Shown here piece after piece: positions 9,448 through 17,562 of a DNA stretch of 64,000 nucleotides (position 1 is its first letter; each line of letters starts with the position of its first letter). Origin of the DNA: Pontibacter coccineus (lineage in GTDB: Bacteria; Bacteroidota; Bacteroidia; Cytophagales; Hymenobacteraceae). The DNA lies in the NCBI RefSeq assembly GCF_030546575.1, contig NZ_JAUOTN010000002.1:496001-560000 (forward strand), read 5' to 3'. The translations under genes and the position numbers were made by a program. The notes under the pieces are model-generated. The model was not told the origin of the DNA. It was given only the letters and a program-made list of their open reading frames with translations, and did no database searches.

Positions 9448-9467
9448 GGACAGGTTGCGACCTGTCC
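9448..9467. repeat. Palindromic repeat GGACAGGT-TGCG-ACCTGTCC (copy 1)
   Basis: An 8-bp stem with a 4-nt loop, preceded by GTAG and followed by GAATCGTGCACGAA. A second copy at 26448-26467 has the same flanks with small changes (TGTG loop, then GTGTCGTACACTA), and a degenerate third is near 36339-36361. This is a REP-like intergenic family. Confidence 0.75.
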
Positions 9468-9538
9468 GAATCGTGCACGAATTTGTAAAAACAGCGCTGT
9501 GTTTTTCTAAGGCCTACGCGAGATGTTGATCGCGCATT

Positions 9539-9582
9539 AAAAAAGCTGGTGCTTCTGCAAAAGCAGAGGCACCAGCTTTTTT
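9539..9582. terminator. Bidirectional terminator between comB and the MazG-like gene
   Basis: A 20-bp stem (6 A/T pairs then GCTGGTGCTTCTGC pairing with GCAGAGGCACCAGC, one G-T wobble) has an AAAA loop and a T run on both strands. It serves comB on the plus strand and can stop the minus-strand group ending at 9690. Confidence 0.88.
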
Positions 9583-9653
9583 GTTCTTGGACAGGTATAG
9601 GCAGGAGTATTTTACCATAAGCCTCTGTGATTTAAGAGTAAACTTACACGTCA

Positions 9654-9690
9654 TAACTCTCAAACTCCTTAACTCACTAACTCCCAAACT
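9654..9690. repeat. Degenerate AACTC-phased run
   Basis: Imperfect 7-10-nt units built on AACTC (CTCAAACTCCTTAACTCACT...) directly abut the end of the MazG-like gene. Similar runs lie at 26393-26432, 36379-36420 and 47320-47355, each at a gene edge. Confidence 0.5.
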
Positions 9691-10016
9691 TACTTCAGTT
9701 TCTCGTTCTGCTTATGTCGTTCGCTGTCGCGGTTGGTTTTCTTTTCCAGGTTTTTGCGGAGGGCTTCGGTCAGGTCTATACCTGTCTGGTTGGCGATGCA
9801 GATGAGCACGAAGAGTACATCGGCCAGCTCGTCGGATAGTTGCTTGCCCTCATCGCTTTTCTTGAACGACTGCTCGCCGTACTGCCGGGACATGATGCGG
9901 GCCACTTCGCCCACTTCCTCTGTCAGGATGGCCATGTTGGTGAGTTCGTTGAAATAGCGAACTCCGTTCTCTTTGATCCAGTTGTCAACGATGGTTTGGG
10001 CTTCGGCGATGGTCAT
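9690..10016 (-). CDS. MazG-like nucleotide pyrophosphohydrolase
   Basis: This is a small (108-residue) house-cleaning all-alpha NTP pyrophosphohydrolase that hydrolyses a nucleoside triphosphate to the monophosphate and pyrophosphate. The metal-binding signature is complete: EEVGE at about 33-37 and DELAD at about 62-66. The single MazG domain length is typical of the short family rather than full MazG. It is the last gene of a minus-strand run (lipoprotein, dtd, outer-membrane protein, this gene). In related genomes dtd and this family are often neighbours, which fits a shared housekeeping transcript. The preferred nucleotide cannot be read from the sequence. Confidence 0.92.
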   Translation of the reverse strand: MTIAEAQTIVDNWIKENGVRYFNELTNMAILTEEVGEVARIMSRQYGEQSFKKSDEGKQLSDELADVLFVLICIANQTGIDLTEALRKNLEKKTNRDSERHKQNEKLK

Positions 10017-10033
10017 AGGTATAGGGCCTTTGG

Positions 10034-10960
10034 TTATTTGCCAAATTTAATGACAAAATCCACATAAGGCACCCCAATAGGTATAGCTTCGGCAATATCA
10101 CGGTTGTTAATAAAAGCCAGGTCAACCGTCAGGCGCTCTCCCATAAACCGGATGCCATATGAGAACACGCCATAGTAGCTATCCCAAGGTACCAGCCAGT
10201 TCTCGGAAACAACCCCAATCCGACTACTCAATCGCTTCATACCGCTCAGGGTGATAACAGGCTTGCTAGAAAGTTCGCCATCTACAAAGCCATAGCCCAT
10301 ACCTAATGTGGCGTTGTCGTCGGAGTTGCCATAGGTCACAATACCATAGCCTATTCCTAAGCCCGAGAAGTCTTCTCCAACCCCGATCACATTCATGTAA
10401 AGCAGGCCGCCACCGGCCCGCCATTTGTTGTTGATCTCAAACGTGGCCTTTGGCGTGAGGTAAAAAGCGGGTGTACCGGAGAAAGTAGAAATCAGCTCGA
10501 AACCACCACCCATGGTGATGTTGTCAGTGATGCCGATGTTAAATGAGTTGAGTACGAGGTAAGTGTTCTGGTAGTAGGCTTCCCCTTTTTTGAGGCTGAA
10601 GGCAGACGGAGAGAAGAGGTAGCGGGTTGCGTTGGGGTTTTCGAACCAATACGCACCGTCGTGCATGCGGCTGTCGTCAATGATCTGGGTGCTTTTGATC
10701 TGGGTATGCGGAATCAGGATTTCGCCGGCGCTATCGGTTTGCAGGCGGATGCCGCCATCCGTTTGCCCCAAAAAGATACCCTGAATGACAGAGCCGTCGC
10801 GGGTTTCCACGATCCAGCGCTTGCCCACCACGCTTTTGGTGAGTGTGGTGTCGGTCTGGGCTTGAGCTGCGGTTGCTATACCTGTCAGCAAGAAGGCGCA
10901 AAGCAGCAGCCAGCCAAGGAGTTGCGGCAGCCACGCTGCCAGGTAAGGTATAGCTTTCAT
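10034..10960 (-). CDS. Predicted outer-membrane beta-barrel protein, unknown function
   Basis: The 308-residue product has a long signal peptide (LLGWLLLCAFLLTGIATAAQA, cut after AQA near residue 35). A short beta-rich domain follows (WIVETRDGSVIQGIFLGQ, LQTDSAGEILIPHTQIKS) that resembles the SH3/LSm-like segment seen before barrel domains. From about residue 105 on there are about 12 alternating strands with Gly- and aromatic-rich turns (YLVLNSFNIGITDNITMGGGFELIS, GGGLLYMNVIGVG, LGMGYGFVDG), ending in FVIKFGK, a C-terminal strand of barrel type. I do not recognise a named family. It sits between dtd and the MazG-like gene on the same strand. Confidence 0.8.
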   Translation of the reverse strand: MKAIPYLAAWLPQLLGWLLLCAFLLTGIATAAQAQTDTTLTKSVVGKRWIVETRDGSVIQGIFLGQTDGGIRLQTDSAGEILIPHTQIKSTQIIDDSRMHDGAYWFENPNATRYLFSPSAFSLKKGEAYYQNTYLVLNSFNIGITDNITMGGGFELISTFSGTPAFYLTPKATFEINNKWRAGGGLLYMNVIGVGEDFSGLGIGYGIVTYGNSDDNATLGMGYGFVDGELSSKPVITLSGMKRLSSRIGVVSENWLVPWDSYYGVFSYGIRFMGERLTVDLAFINNRDIAEAIPIGVPYVDFVIKFGK

Positions 10961-11054
10961 ATAAACCGTCCGATGAGGTATAGCTGATTCAGGTAGAAAT
11001 ATAGCTGTTATATCTTTTGCTTTTCCAGACTGCCTCAGAAATATTCGGGGCGGT

Positions 11055-11507
11055 TTATTCCCGGTTTTTGGAGTCGATGGTAATCGTAACCGGCCCGTCG
11101 TTGAGCAGGGCTACTTTCATATCGGCACCGAACTCGCCGGTCTGCACTTTCTTGCCCAGGGCCTCTTCCAGCAGCGCCACAAAACGCTCATACAAAGGGA
11201 TCGCCACCGCAGGAGGAGCCGCCTGGATGTAAGAAGGGCGGTTGCCTTTTTTGGTGAGGGCGTAAAGCGTGAACTGGCTGATCACCAAGACATCGCCCTG
11301 CACGTCCTGCACACTCAGGTTCATTTTATCGTCGGCATCACTAAAAATGCGGAGCTGCACCACCTTGTTGGCGATCCACTTCAGGTCCTCTTCGGTATCG
11401 TCGTTGGTAAAGCCGGCAAGCAGCAGCAGGCCCAGGCCGATATCGCCCTTTATTTGATTATCGATGGTAACAGATGCCTGGGTAACGCGTTGGACAACGA
11501 TGCGCAT
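11055..11507 (-). CDS. dtd: D-aminoacyl-tRNA deacylase
   Basis: Dtd hydrolyses D-amino acids (and glycine from mischarged tRNA-Ala) off tRNA in the cytoplasm. The 150-residue protein has the two invariant motifs of the active site, SQFT at 77-80 and N-D-G-P at 136-139 (family NxGP), and the N-terminal MRIVVQRVTQASVTI. The length is exactly that of the family. A -7 box TACCTTTG lies at 11531-11538 just upstream. Confidence 0.97.
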   Translation of the reverse strand: MRIVVQRVTQASVTIDNQIKGDIGLGLLLLAGFTNDDTEEDLKWIANKVVQLRIFSDADDKMNLSVQDVQGDVLVISQFTLYALTKKGNRPSYIQAAPPAVAIPLYERFVALLEEALGKKVQTGEFGADMKVALLNDGPVTITIDSKNRE

Positions 11508-11530
11508 AAGGTATACCTTTGGTTCAGCAG

Positions 11531-11538
11531 CAAAGGTA
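11531..11538 (-). promoter_or_regulatory. -7 promoter box (TACCTTTG) for dtd
   Basis: Read on the minus strand this is TACCTTTG, matching TAnnTTTG, 23 bp before the dtd ATG. Confidence 0.45.
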
Positions 11539-11575
11539 GGGTTTCTGAGTTATTTATACCTTGGCCAGCGGCTGC

Positions 11576-12226
11576 CTAATCCACATAGCCCTCATACCTG
11601 ATCCGGTTCACTTTACCGTTTTTCAGGAAGAAGCGCAGCGAAATAGGAGCGCCTTCTACCGAAGTGGCCACGATCTCGGAGTTGGTTTGCAGGATGCGCA
11701 CGTCAAAGTTCTTGAGTTTGGTCATCAGCTCGGGCTGGCCCATGCCCACCTTCATGTTGTTGCGCAGGGCTATACCTGCATTGCGGATATCAGCCACCTG
11801 CAGCAACAGGTCACCGGTCTGGCTAGGGGCATAGAGCTCGATCACCGATTCCCCAAAGCGGATAGTATAGATCGTGTCCGTGATAGCAGGGCGGTGCATG
11901 TTCTCTACCGGGTCGGCATCAAGGGTGAAGTCGGCGTTGATGCGGGCAAAGTAGGCGTCCAGCTTTTTGCTTTGGCGGTAGTCGGACAGAAACGGGTTAC
12001 CCAGAAAATCGATGGTGGAAGGCGGGCCGCTTGGCTGGCGACGGGCCAGCAGCGTGTCGGGCTCCATTTGTTTCCGGCTGCGCTCCCGGGGTTCTTCTGT
12101 TTGCTCTTCATGCGTGCCCTCCGAGCTGCAGGCGCCCGCGGTGGTGCTGATCAGCAACAGCAGGACCAGCAGGCGTACAGAGAGGCTGTACCTGTATCGT
12201 GGGCTGAGGCTGAAAAGATGTAACAT
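11576..12226 (-). CDS. Predicted lipoprotein, unknown function
   Basis: The 216-residue product carries a signal peptide with a hydrophobic core LLVLLLLIST and a lipobox TAGAC, giving an acylated Cys near residue 33, followed by a charged, probably disordered linker (EEQTEEPRERSRKQ). The rest (about 70-216) looks like one compact alpha/beta domain with TIYTIRFGESVIELYAP and VGMGQPELMTKLKNFDV. I recognise no family. It is the most upstream member of the minus-strand run toward dtd, with about 70 bp between, so co-transcription is possible, but dtd also has its own promoter box. Confidence 0.8.
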   Translation of the reverse strand: MLHLFSLSPRYRYSLSVRLLVLLLLISTTAGACSSEGTHEEQTEEPRERSRKQMEPDTLLARRQPSGPPSTIDFLGNPFLSDYRQSKKLDAYFARINADFTLDADPVENMHRPAITDTIYTIRFGESVIELYAPSQTGDLLLQVADIRNAGIALRNNMKVGMGQPELMTKLKNFDVRILQTNSEIVATSVEGAPISLRFFLKNGKVNRIRYEGYVD

Positions 12227-12338
12227 GGTGGCAGTTAAAAAGCGGGGAAGCAGATTATACTTTTCATACGAGAACAGACGTTCTTAAAGTTTTGTTTAAA
12301 TGGAAATTTATTCTGTAGATTCTGCGGATGAGAAAGCA

Positions 12339-12346
12339 TAATTTTG
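12339..12346 (+). promoter_or_regulatory. -7 promoter box (TAATTTTG) for the ATP-grasp gene
   Basis: TAATTTTG matches TAnnTTTG and ends 18 bp before the ATG at 12365. The box overlaps the first possible in-frame start (a TTG at 12344), so the ATG is preferred. Confidence 0.5.
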
Positions 12347-12364
12347 CGGCAAATATCCGCATTT

Positions 12365-13264
12365 ATGTCATTACAACAAATAGCTTTGGTCACTTGCCAG
12401 AGCCTGGGCGATTATACAACCAACGCCGACAGCGAAGATGAGCGCCTATACCGTTTTTTGGCCGAAAAAGGCCACAAAATTTCTTTTCAGGTATGGGACG
12501 ATGCCCAGGTCGACTGGACCGCCTTTGACACCCTCATCATCAAATCGCCCTGGGATTACTTCGATAAAATAAACACCTTCTATACCTGGCTCAACAAGCT
12601 GGAGGCACTGGGCTGCAGGGTGCTCAACCCGGTGAAAACGCTGCGCTGGAATGCTGATAAGCAGTACTTTAAAGACATGCAGACGCAAGGTGTTACGATT
12701 GTGCCCACCGTGTGGCTGGAGCAGAGCAGCACCTTCGATCCTGACAGCGTGTTCGAGGCGATCGGGCAGGAGAAGATCATCGTGAAACCACGCGTGAGCG
12801 GGGCAGCCAAGAACACCCTGGCCATCAGCAGAGCCGAGGCCGGCAACTACACAGCCCGCATCAACGCCTTGCTGCAGGAAGAGCCTTTTCTGGCGCAGCC
12901 TTTCCTTGAGGAGATCAAAACGCAGGGTGAGTGGTCCTTCATTTTCTTCAACGGCAGGTATAGCCACGCGGTACTCAAAAAAGCCAGGCCGGGCGACTTC
13001 CGGGTGCAGCACTTTTTTGGAGGGAGCGTGCATACGCCAACGCCTCCAGCCGGCATGCTGCAGACGGCCACTACTATTGCTGAGCAGTTTGCGCAAGACT
13101 GCCTGTATGCCCGTGTGGATGGGGTGGAACTGAACGGCGAACTGGTGCTGATGGAACTTGAACTGATCGAGCCCTTCCTGTTCCTGAGCACAAGCGAGGG
13201 AGCCCTGGAGCGCTACTACCAGGCTTTCCTGGAATTGACAGAGCAGCCTGCCGCCAGGTCATAG
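12365..13264 (+). CDS. ATP-grasp enzyme, RimK/DcsG-like
   Basis: This is a predicted carboxylate-amine ligase that uses ATP to form an acyl-phosphate. The 299-residue product begins MSLQQIALVTCQSL. The pre-ATP-grasp part (1-100) has TLIIKSPWDYF. Nucleotide-binding features follow: KIIVKPRVSGAAKNT (the lysine-containing strand and small-residue loop), EEIKTQGEWSFIFFNGRYSHAVLKK, and the metal-binding LMELELIEPFLFLS, where ATP-grasp proteins place Glu/Asn near the end. The nearest recognised relatives are the orphan ATP-grasp proteins resembling DcsG of cycloserine synthesis, but nothing nearby suggests an antibiotic pathway. Substrate unknown. The stop is 1 bp from the convergent Usp stop. Confidence 0.85.
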   Translation: MSLQQIALVTCQSLGDYTTNADSEDERLYRFLAEKGHKISFQVWDDAQVDWTAFDTLIIKSPWDYFDKINTFYTWLNKLEALGCRVLNPVKTLRWNADKQYFKDMQTQGVTIVPTVWLEQSSTFDPDSVFEAIGQEKIIVKPRVSGAAKNTLAISRAEAGNYTARINALLQEEPFLAQPFLEEIKTQGEWSFIFFNGRYSHAVLKKARPGDFRVQHFFGGSVHTPTPPAGMLQTATTIAEQFAQDCLYARVDGVELNGELVLMELELIEPFLFLSTSEGALERYYQAFLELTEQPAARS

Positions 13265-13265
13265 C

Positions 13266-14135
13266 CTATACCTTGCCCTGAAACACGAGCACGGGCAGCG
13301 GTGCGTGCAGCACCATTTTCTTGGCCAGGCTGGGGTTGAAGAGCGATTCAAGCGTGCCACGCTCCTGGGTAGCCAGGGCCAGCAGGTCGATGTTTTCGCT
13401 GCGGGCAAAGTCCTGCAGGGATTGGGCTACATCCTCCCCTTCGAGCAGGGCATAGCGGATGTCGTTTTCGGGAGCGCTCTGCTGTAGGTTCTGTTGCAGC
13501 GCCAGCAGTTTTTCCCGGTCTTCCTCCGGATCGTCCGAAATGTGCACACAGTAGATCATGGGTTGCAGATGGCCGAACAACTGCCGGATGCGGTCTATGT
13601 CGGCCACGTCCGTCTTGCCGATGTCAGTGGCGTAGAGGATGCGGCCAGGTATAGCGCCATCGTGTTGATTCGGTATTGTCAGGACAGGCACGCTCGCTTC
13701 GTCGATCACCTTGGTTGATACGGTCCCAAACACTGCCCGTCCGAAGCTCGACTCGCCTTTGGTGTTCATGATGACCAGGGCGGGGCGGAAGCGCTCCGCC
13801 TGCTCGGGTATTTCCTCTTCTGGCAGGCCGTGGGTAAAGGTCCGCTCGATGTGCAAACTGCTGCCCATGCTGCGGGCCTTCTGCTTTAACTCTTCATAGA
13901 GCACTTCGAGTTGCTCCAGTGCCTCGGTTTCGTTGCGGTGCAGCACACCCTCCGCCAGCCGCTCCGAGGGGTTCAGGTTGGCAGCGCTGGCAGGCACCGC
14001 ATCAGCCAGGTAATCCTGAAAGCAGTGGAGCACCAACAACCTGGCCCCGGGAACGCCGGCCGCAAGCTGCAGCGCATAGTGGCAGGCCTTGTTAGAGCCT
14101 TCTGAAAAATCGACAGGTGTGAGAATCCGAAACAT
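13266..14135 (-). CDS. Tandem-domain universal stress protein (UspA family)
   Basis: The 289-residue cytoplasmic protein contains two UspA folds. Domain 1 (1-155) begins FRILTPVDFSEGSNKACHYAL and ends with the VPVLTIP strand. Its nucleotide-loop region reads MNTKGESSFGRAVFGTVSTKVI, close to the G-x2-G-x9-G-S/T pattern of ATP-binding Usps. Domain 2 (165-289) starts RILYATDIGKTD and ends PLPVLVFQ, with LATQERGTLESLFNPSLAKKM as its loop. Such Usps bind ATP/AMP and respond to stress, with no defined enzymatic role. There is no linked regulator. Confidence 0.93.
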   Translation of the reverse strand: MFRILTPVDFSEGSNKACHYALQLAAGVPGARLLVLHCFQDYLADAVPASAANLNPSERLAEGVLHRNETEALEQLEVLYEELKQKARSMGSSLHIERTFTHGLPEEEIPEQAERFRPALVIMNTKGESSFGRAVFGTVSTKVIDEASVPVLTIPNQHDGAIPGRILYATDIGKTDVADIDRIRQLFGHLQPMIYCVHISDDPEEDREKLLALQQNLQQSAPENDIRYALLEGEDVAQSLQDFARSENIDLLALATQERGTLESLFNPSLAKKMVLHAPLPVLVFQGKV

Positions 14136-14308
14136 GTTAGCAGGTTTGAGTAGGCCCCTTTATACGCAGCCAGACACGTGCAGGTACAGGCCCTGGCCGC
14201 TAAACAGGTATAGAATCAGGATATTTGCGATATGAATTGGGGCTGTAACCGCTATACGCGGTGGATTTCTAATTTTTTCGGTTAATTTGTGGCTTCATAC
14301 ACCCCACT

Positions 14309-17023
14309 ATGCCGAAACGCATTGTCTTTTTCTTCATCGCATTTGTAGCACTTGCCTCCCTGGTCTATTATGGCTTTAGCAGGTGGCAGGACGCACAGCA
14401 GAAGGTGGACCTCTGGACGCTGGTGCCCGAGACGGCGGCTTTTGTGGTGGAGACCAACAACCACAGCGACCTCAAAAAGCACCTGGAGGAGACCGACTTA
14501 TGGGAAAGTTTCTCGGTGCTTCCGGTGGTGCAGCGTTTTCAGGAGAACATGGCCATGCTCGACAGCGTGGCGCCCGGCAACCAGCGCCTCGAACGGTTCC
14601 TCGACAAGAAACATATCCTCACCTCCGTGCACGTGCTTGGCAAGACCGATGTGGAGTTTGTGTACTACATCCCCGTGGTATCGGTGGGCGAGCACCGTTT
14701 TCTGCGCACGCTCAGCGAGAATATCATCAAAAACCCGCTCTTTAAAGAAGAGATTCGCGAATACCAGGGCGTGTTGCTCACCGATGTGACCAATACGCAG
14801 CTGGGGAATGGCTTTACCTACTTTTCTTTCCATAACAACATCATCCTGAGTGCCTCGCCCGTTTTGGTGGAGGAGATCGTGCGCCGCATCAACCGTGGCA
14901 AGCTCAACTCCATTGCCGCTGACTACAAAAAGGTGAACTACCTGAGCCAGGCCGATGTGTACGCCAACGTGTTTGTGAACTACCGCGCCCTGCCCGACCT
15001 GTTTGGCCTTTTTCTGCAGGAGGAGCTGATGCCGCAGGTACGCTACCTGAGCAGCTTTTGCCGCAACGCCATGCTGGAGCTCAAACTCGATCAGAACAAG
15101 GTTTTCCTGAACGGCTTTTCGAACCCGGAAACGCTGAAAGGCTCTTTTCAGGCGCAACTGAAACCTTCCAGGCCGCGCCCACTCGATATCAAACTGCTGC
15201 TGCCCACACGCACAGCCATCCTGATGCACTTTGGGGTGGGGGAGGTGGCGCGCCTGCGCGACGGCAAGGCGCCCAACGACGCCTACAGCCCTGCTATCGA
15301 CAGCCTGGCCCGGTCTTTTAGTCAGGAGGTGGCGCTCGCCTACATGGAGTCCTACAACATGAACACGAGCCCCGACAAAATGGTGATTGCCCGCATGGAA
15401 AGCAGTGGCAAAACAGGGGGCCGCTTTCAGGCCTTGGCACAACAGGTGAGCAAAGCGCGGAACGAAAAGATCTATACCGAAAAGTACGGCAACTATACCT
15501 TGCAGCTGCTGGACCTGGAAGAACTGCCTGCCCGTTTGTTTGGCAGTCTGTTCGCTGGGTTTGAGCAGAGCTACGTGCTGCAGCTCGACAACTACATGAT
15601 TTTCTCACCGGACATAGCCAGCCTGCGTGCCCTCATCGACGATATCAATGCAGGCGAGGTATGGGGGCGTTCCGTGGCACAGAAGGCCTTTCTGGAGGAA
15701 ACCCTGCAAGAGGGTAACTTTAGTCTATACCTGAACACCGTGAACGCCTGGTATATCCTGAACCGCTATGTGCAGGAAGAGAACCGCGAGGACCTGTTGC
15801 AGAACTCCAGCTTGATCCGGAAATTTAACCAGGTGAGCGTGCAGTTCGCCCGCGCTGAAAACCAATATTATACCAGTATGCTGTTCAGGAGGCAGGAGCG
15901 CCACACCGATGGCGTGCAGGGAGGGTTTGAAGAAGAGCTGGCCATCCCTTTTGCAAGTCGCCTGATATCACCGCCCTATCCGATCCAGAATGCCATAGAC
16001 CGCAGTCGTGAAGTAGTGGTGCAGGACTCGATGCTGGTGCTGCACAACATCACCTCTACCGGCAGCCGTGGCTGGACAGATTCGGTTCAGGCCCAGGTAA
16101 TCGGTAGCCTGCAGCAGGTGGAGTTGGGCAGCGAAAAGCGGTTGCGCTATGTGTTTGCCACGGCCACCCGCATACATGCCATCGACCACCTGGGGCGCGA
16201 TCTGGAGAACTTTCCGTTTAACGTGGGCGATACCCTGCGCCTGCAGCGCCTGGCCGTGTTCGATTTCCAGAAAAACCGTGACTACCGCTTTTTGGTAGAT
16301 GACGCCCTGGGCAACCTGTACATGTTCGACACACGCGGCAACGCTATACCTGGCTGGCAGCCCCGCCGCATGGACTACCGCCTGGCAGCCACCCCGCAGC
16401 ACGTGCGGGTAGGCGGTCGTGATGTTATCCTGGTGCTGCTTGAAAACGGCTATGTGTATGCCCTCAACTCCAAAGGCGAAACATATCCGGGCTTTCCGTT
16501 CAGTTTGCGGGTACCGATCACTTCCGAAGCTGTTATCCGGGCGGGCACCGACCTGCGCCGCTCCGTGGTAACGGTGGTGTCGCGCTATGGCGAGGTGGTG
16601 CAGTTTAACCTGCAGGGCCAGGTAATGGACCGGGAGCAACTGCCACGACCAAGCAAAAGCGCCATGTTCGATCTCGTGCCTGATGCCGGCGGCCGCTCCT
16701 ACATGATTGTGCGGCAGGACCAGGGCAAAGTTGCCGCTTTTGATCAGGACCTGAAAGAGCTGTTTGAGAAGCGCTTCGTCACATCAGCGCCCAAAATTGT
16801 GCAGTACTTTAACTTCGGGGGCGGCAACCAGGTATACGCCATCACCGAAACCGGCCCGCAGAAAACCTACCTCTACGGCCCGGATGCCCGCCTGATAGGA
16901 GGCAGATCGCTGGAAAGCAACCAGGCCGTCAGCATCCACTACAACGAGGTGGGCAACAACTACTCGGTGTTCAAAGTGTTCCGCAACGAACTGCAGAAGC
17001 TGAATTTCAAGCTGCCAAATTAG
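14309..17023 (+). CDS. Large membrane-anchored protein with C-terminal propeller-like region, unknown function
   Basis: The 904-residue product has a single N-terminal membrane anchor (IVFFFIAFVALASLVYYGF, residues 5-23) and no lipobox, so the bulk should face the periplasm. Residues about 30-560 resemble the DUF3352-like envelope proteins of Bacteroidota, with repeats of the type LWTLVPETAAFVVETNN and FVNYRALPDLFGLF. Residues 620-900 show repeated units of a quinoprotein/beta-propeller type (DHLGRDLENFPFNVGDTLRL, DTRGNAIPGWQPRRM, NSKGETYPGFPFSLRVPI), with a recurring PGxPF-like pattern. A TAATTTG box lies about 25 bp upstream. It is monocistronic. The function is unknown; ligand binding or envelope assembly would be guesses. 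Confidence 0.85.
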   Translation: MPKRIVFFFIAFVALASLVYYGFSRWQDAQQKVDLWTLVPETAAFVVETNNHSDLKKHLEETDLWESFSVLPVVQRFQENMAMLDSVAPGNQRLERFLDKKHILTSVHVLGKTDVEFVYYIPVVSVGEHRFLRTLSENIIKNPLFKEEIREYQGVLLTDVTNTQLGNGFTYFSFHNNIILSASPVLVEEIVRRINRGKLNSIAADYKKVNYLSQADVYANVFVNYRALPDLFGLFLQEELMPQVRYLSSFCRNAMLELKLDQNKVFLNGFSNPETLKGSFQAQLKPSRPRPLDIKLLLPTRTAILMHFGVGEVARLRDGKAPNDAYSPAIDSLARSFSQEVALAYMESYNMNTSPDKMVIARMESSGKTGGRFQALAQQVSKARNEKIYTEKYGNYTLQLLDLEELPARLFGSLFAGFEQSYVLQLDNYMIFSPDIASLRALIDDINAGEVWGRSVAQKAFLEETLQEGNFSLYLNTVNAWYILNRYVQEENREDLLQNSSLIRKFNQVSVQFARAENQYYTSMLFRRQERHTDGVQGGFEEELAIPFASRLISPPYPIQNAIDRSREVVVQDSMLVLHNITSTGSRGWTDSVQAQVIGSLQQVELGSEKRLRYVFATATRIHAIDHLGRDLENFPFNVGDTLRLQRLAVFDFQKNRDYRFLVDDALGNLYMFDTRGNAIPGWQPRRMDYRLAATPQHVRVGGRDVILVLLENGYVYALNSKGETYPGFPFSLRVPITSEAVIRAGTDLRRSVVTVVSRYGEVVQFNLQGQVMDREQLPRPSKSAMFDLVPDAGGRSYMIVRQDQGKVAAFDQDLKELFEKRFVTSAPKIVQYFNFGGGNQVYAITETGPQKTYLYGPDARLIGGRSLESNQAVSIHYNEVGNNYSVFKVFRNELQKLNFKLPN

Positions 17024-17077
17024 GACAGTTCAGTACTCCTCACAGTATTTTATTAAATAGAGTCAATCTACTTTATT

Positions 17078-17465
17078 TGTCATCCTGGAAGGATCTTGGT
17101 TGCTATGATTAGTAACTGTTATTCAGGGCTCGGATTTCAAAAATCGCAGGTATGGGTTCTCACTTTTAATCAACTCCATTTTCTTTTCACGACTCCAGCT
17201 TTTCAGCTCCTTTTCTCTATCAATGGCATGCTGTACATAAGTATAGCGTTCATAGTAGAGAAGCTTGTAGCAGAAGTAGCGTCCTGCAAAAGTTTCGGGC
17301 TTTCCTCGGTTTTCCCTGTGCTGTTCAAGCCGATACATTAGATCATTTGTCACTCCTACATAAAGCACCGTTCTGCTCGGGTTAGTAGTTATGTAGACAA
17401 AGTAATTTTGACTTTTCATAGCTTCGGCTTAACCTCCCTTCTACCAAGTTTCTTTCAGAATGACA
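17078..17465. mobile_element. Candidate GIY-YIG-encoding repeat element with inverted termini
   Basis: The 388-bp unit is bounded by inverted 23-mers: 17078-17100 (starting TGTCATCCTGGAAGGATC) and 17443-17465 (ending TTTCTTTCAGAATGACA), which match at 19 of 23 positions when one is reversed. The only gene inside is the GIY-YIG nuclease at 17123-17419, leaving 22 and 23 bp between it and the inner ends of the repeats. A solo terminus identical at 22 of 23 bases to the left end lies at 19491-19513 in the reverse orientation, and related gene-less pairs lie at 19253-19334 and 47376-47448. Calling it mobile is inference; no target-site duplication is obvious by eye. Confidence 0.55.
17123..17419 (-). 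CDS. GIY-YIG domain endonuclease (UPF0213-like)
   Basis: The 98-residue single-domain protein carries YFVYI (6-10) and YVGVT (20-24), the GIY and YIG strands, Arg30 (the conserved catalytic Arg) in MYRLEQHRENRG, Glu57 in YKLLYYE, and a late IDREKELKSWSREKK helix followed by NP. This matches the short UPF0213/YhbQ-like GIY-YIG nucleases. The metal-binding Glu is either E57 or one of those in the late helix, so all expected catalytic positions are present. Biological roles of this family are unsettled. Here the gene is tightly framed by inverted repeats, which suggests the protein could act on those ends. Confidence 0.9.
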   Translation of the reverse strand: MKSQNYFVYITTNPSRTVLYVGVTNDLMYRLEQHRENRGKPETFAGRYFCYKLLYYERYTYVQHAIDREKELKSWSREKKMELIKSENPYLRFLKSEP

Positions 17466-17562
17466 TAATATTTGGGTTCCGTTTTAAAAATTGTCGCTTC
17501 TGCCTAAGGTATAAGTAGTAAAGAAATTAATCAGTTTAGGAATAGGAAGAAGTAATAAAATT

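Noticed and set aside
10661..10987. Plus-strand open frame over the outer-membrane barrel gene
   Set aside because: Antisense shadow; the minus-strand gene has a signal peptide and a clear barrel pattern.
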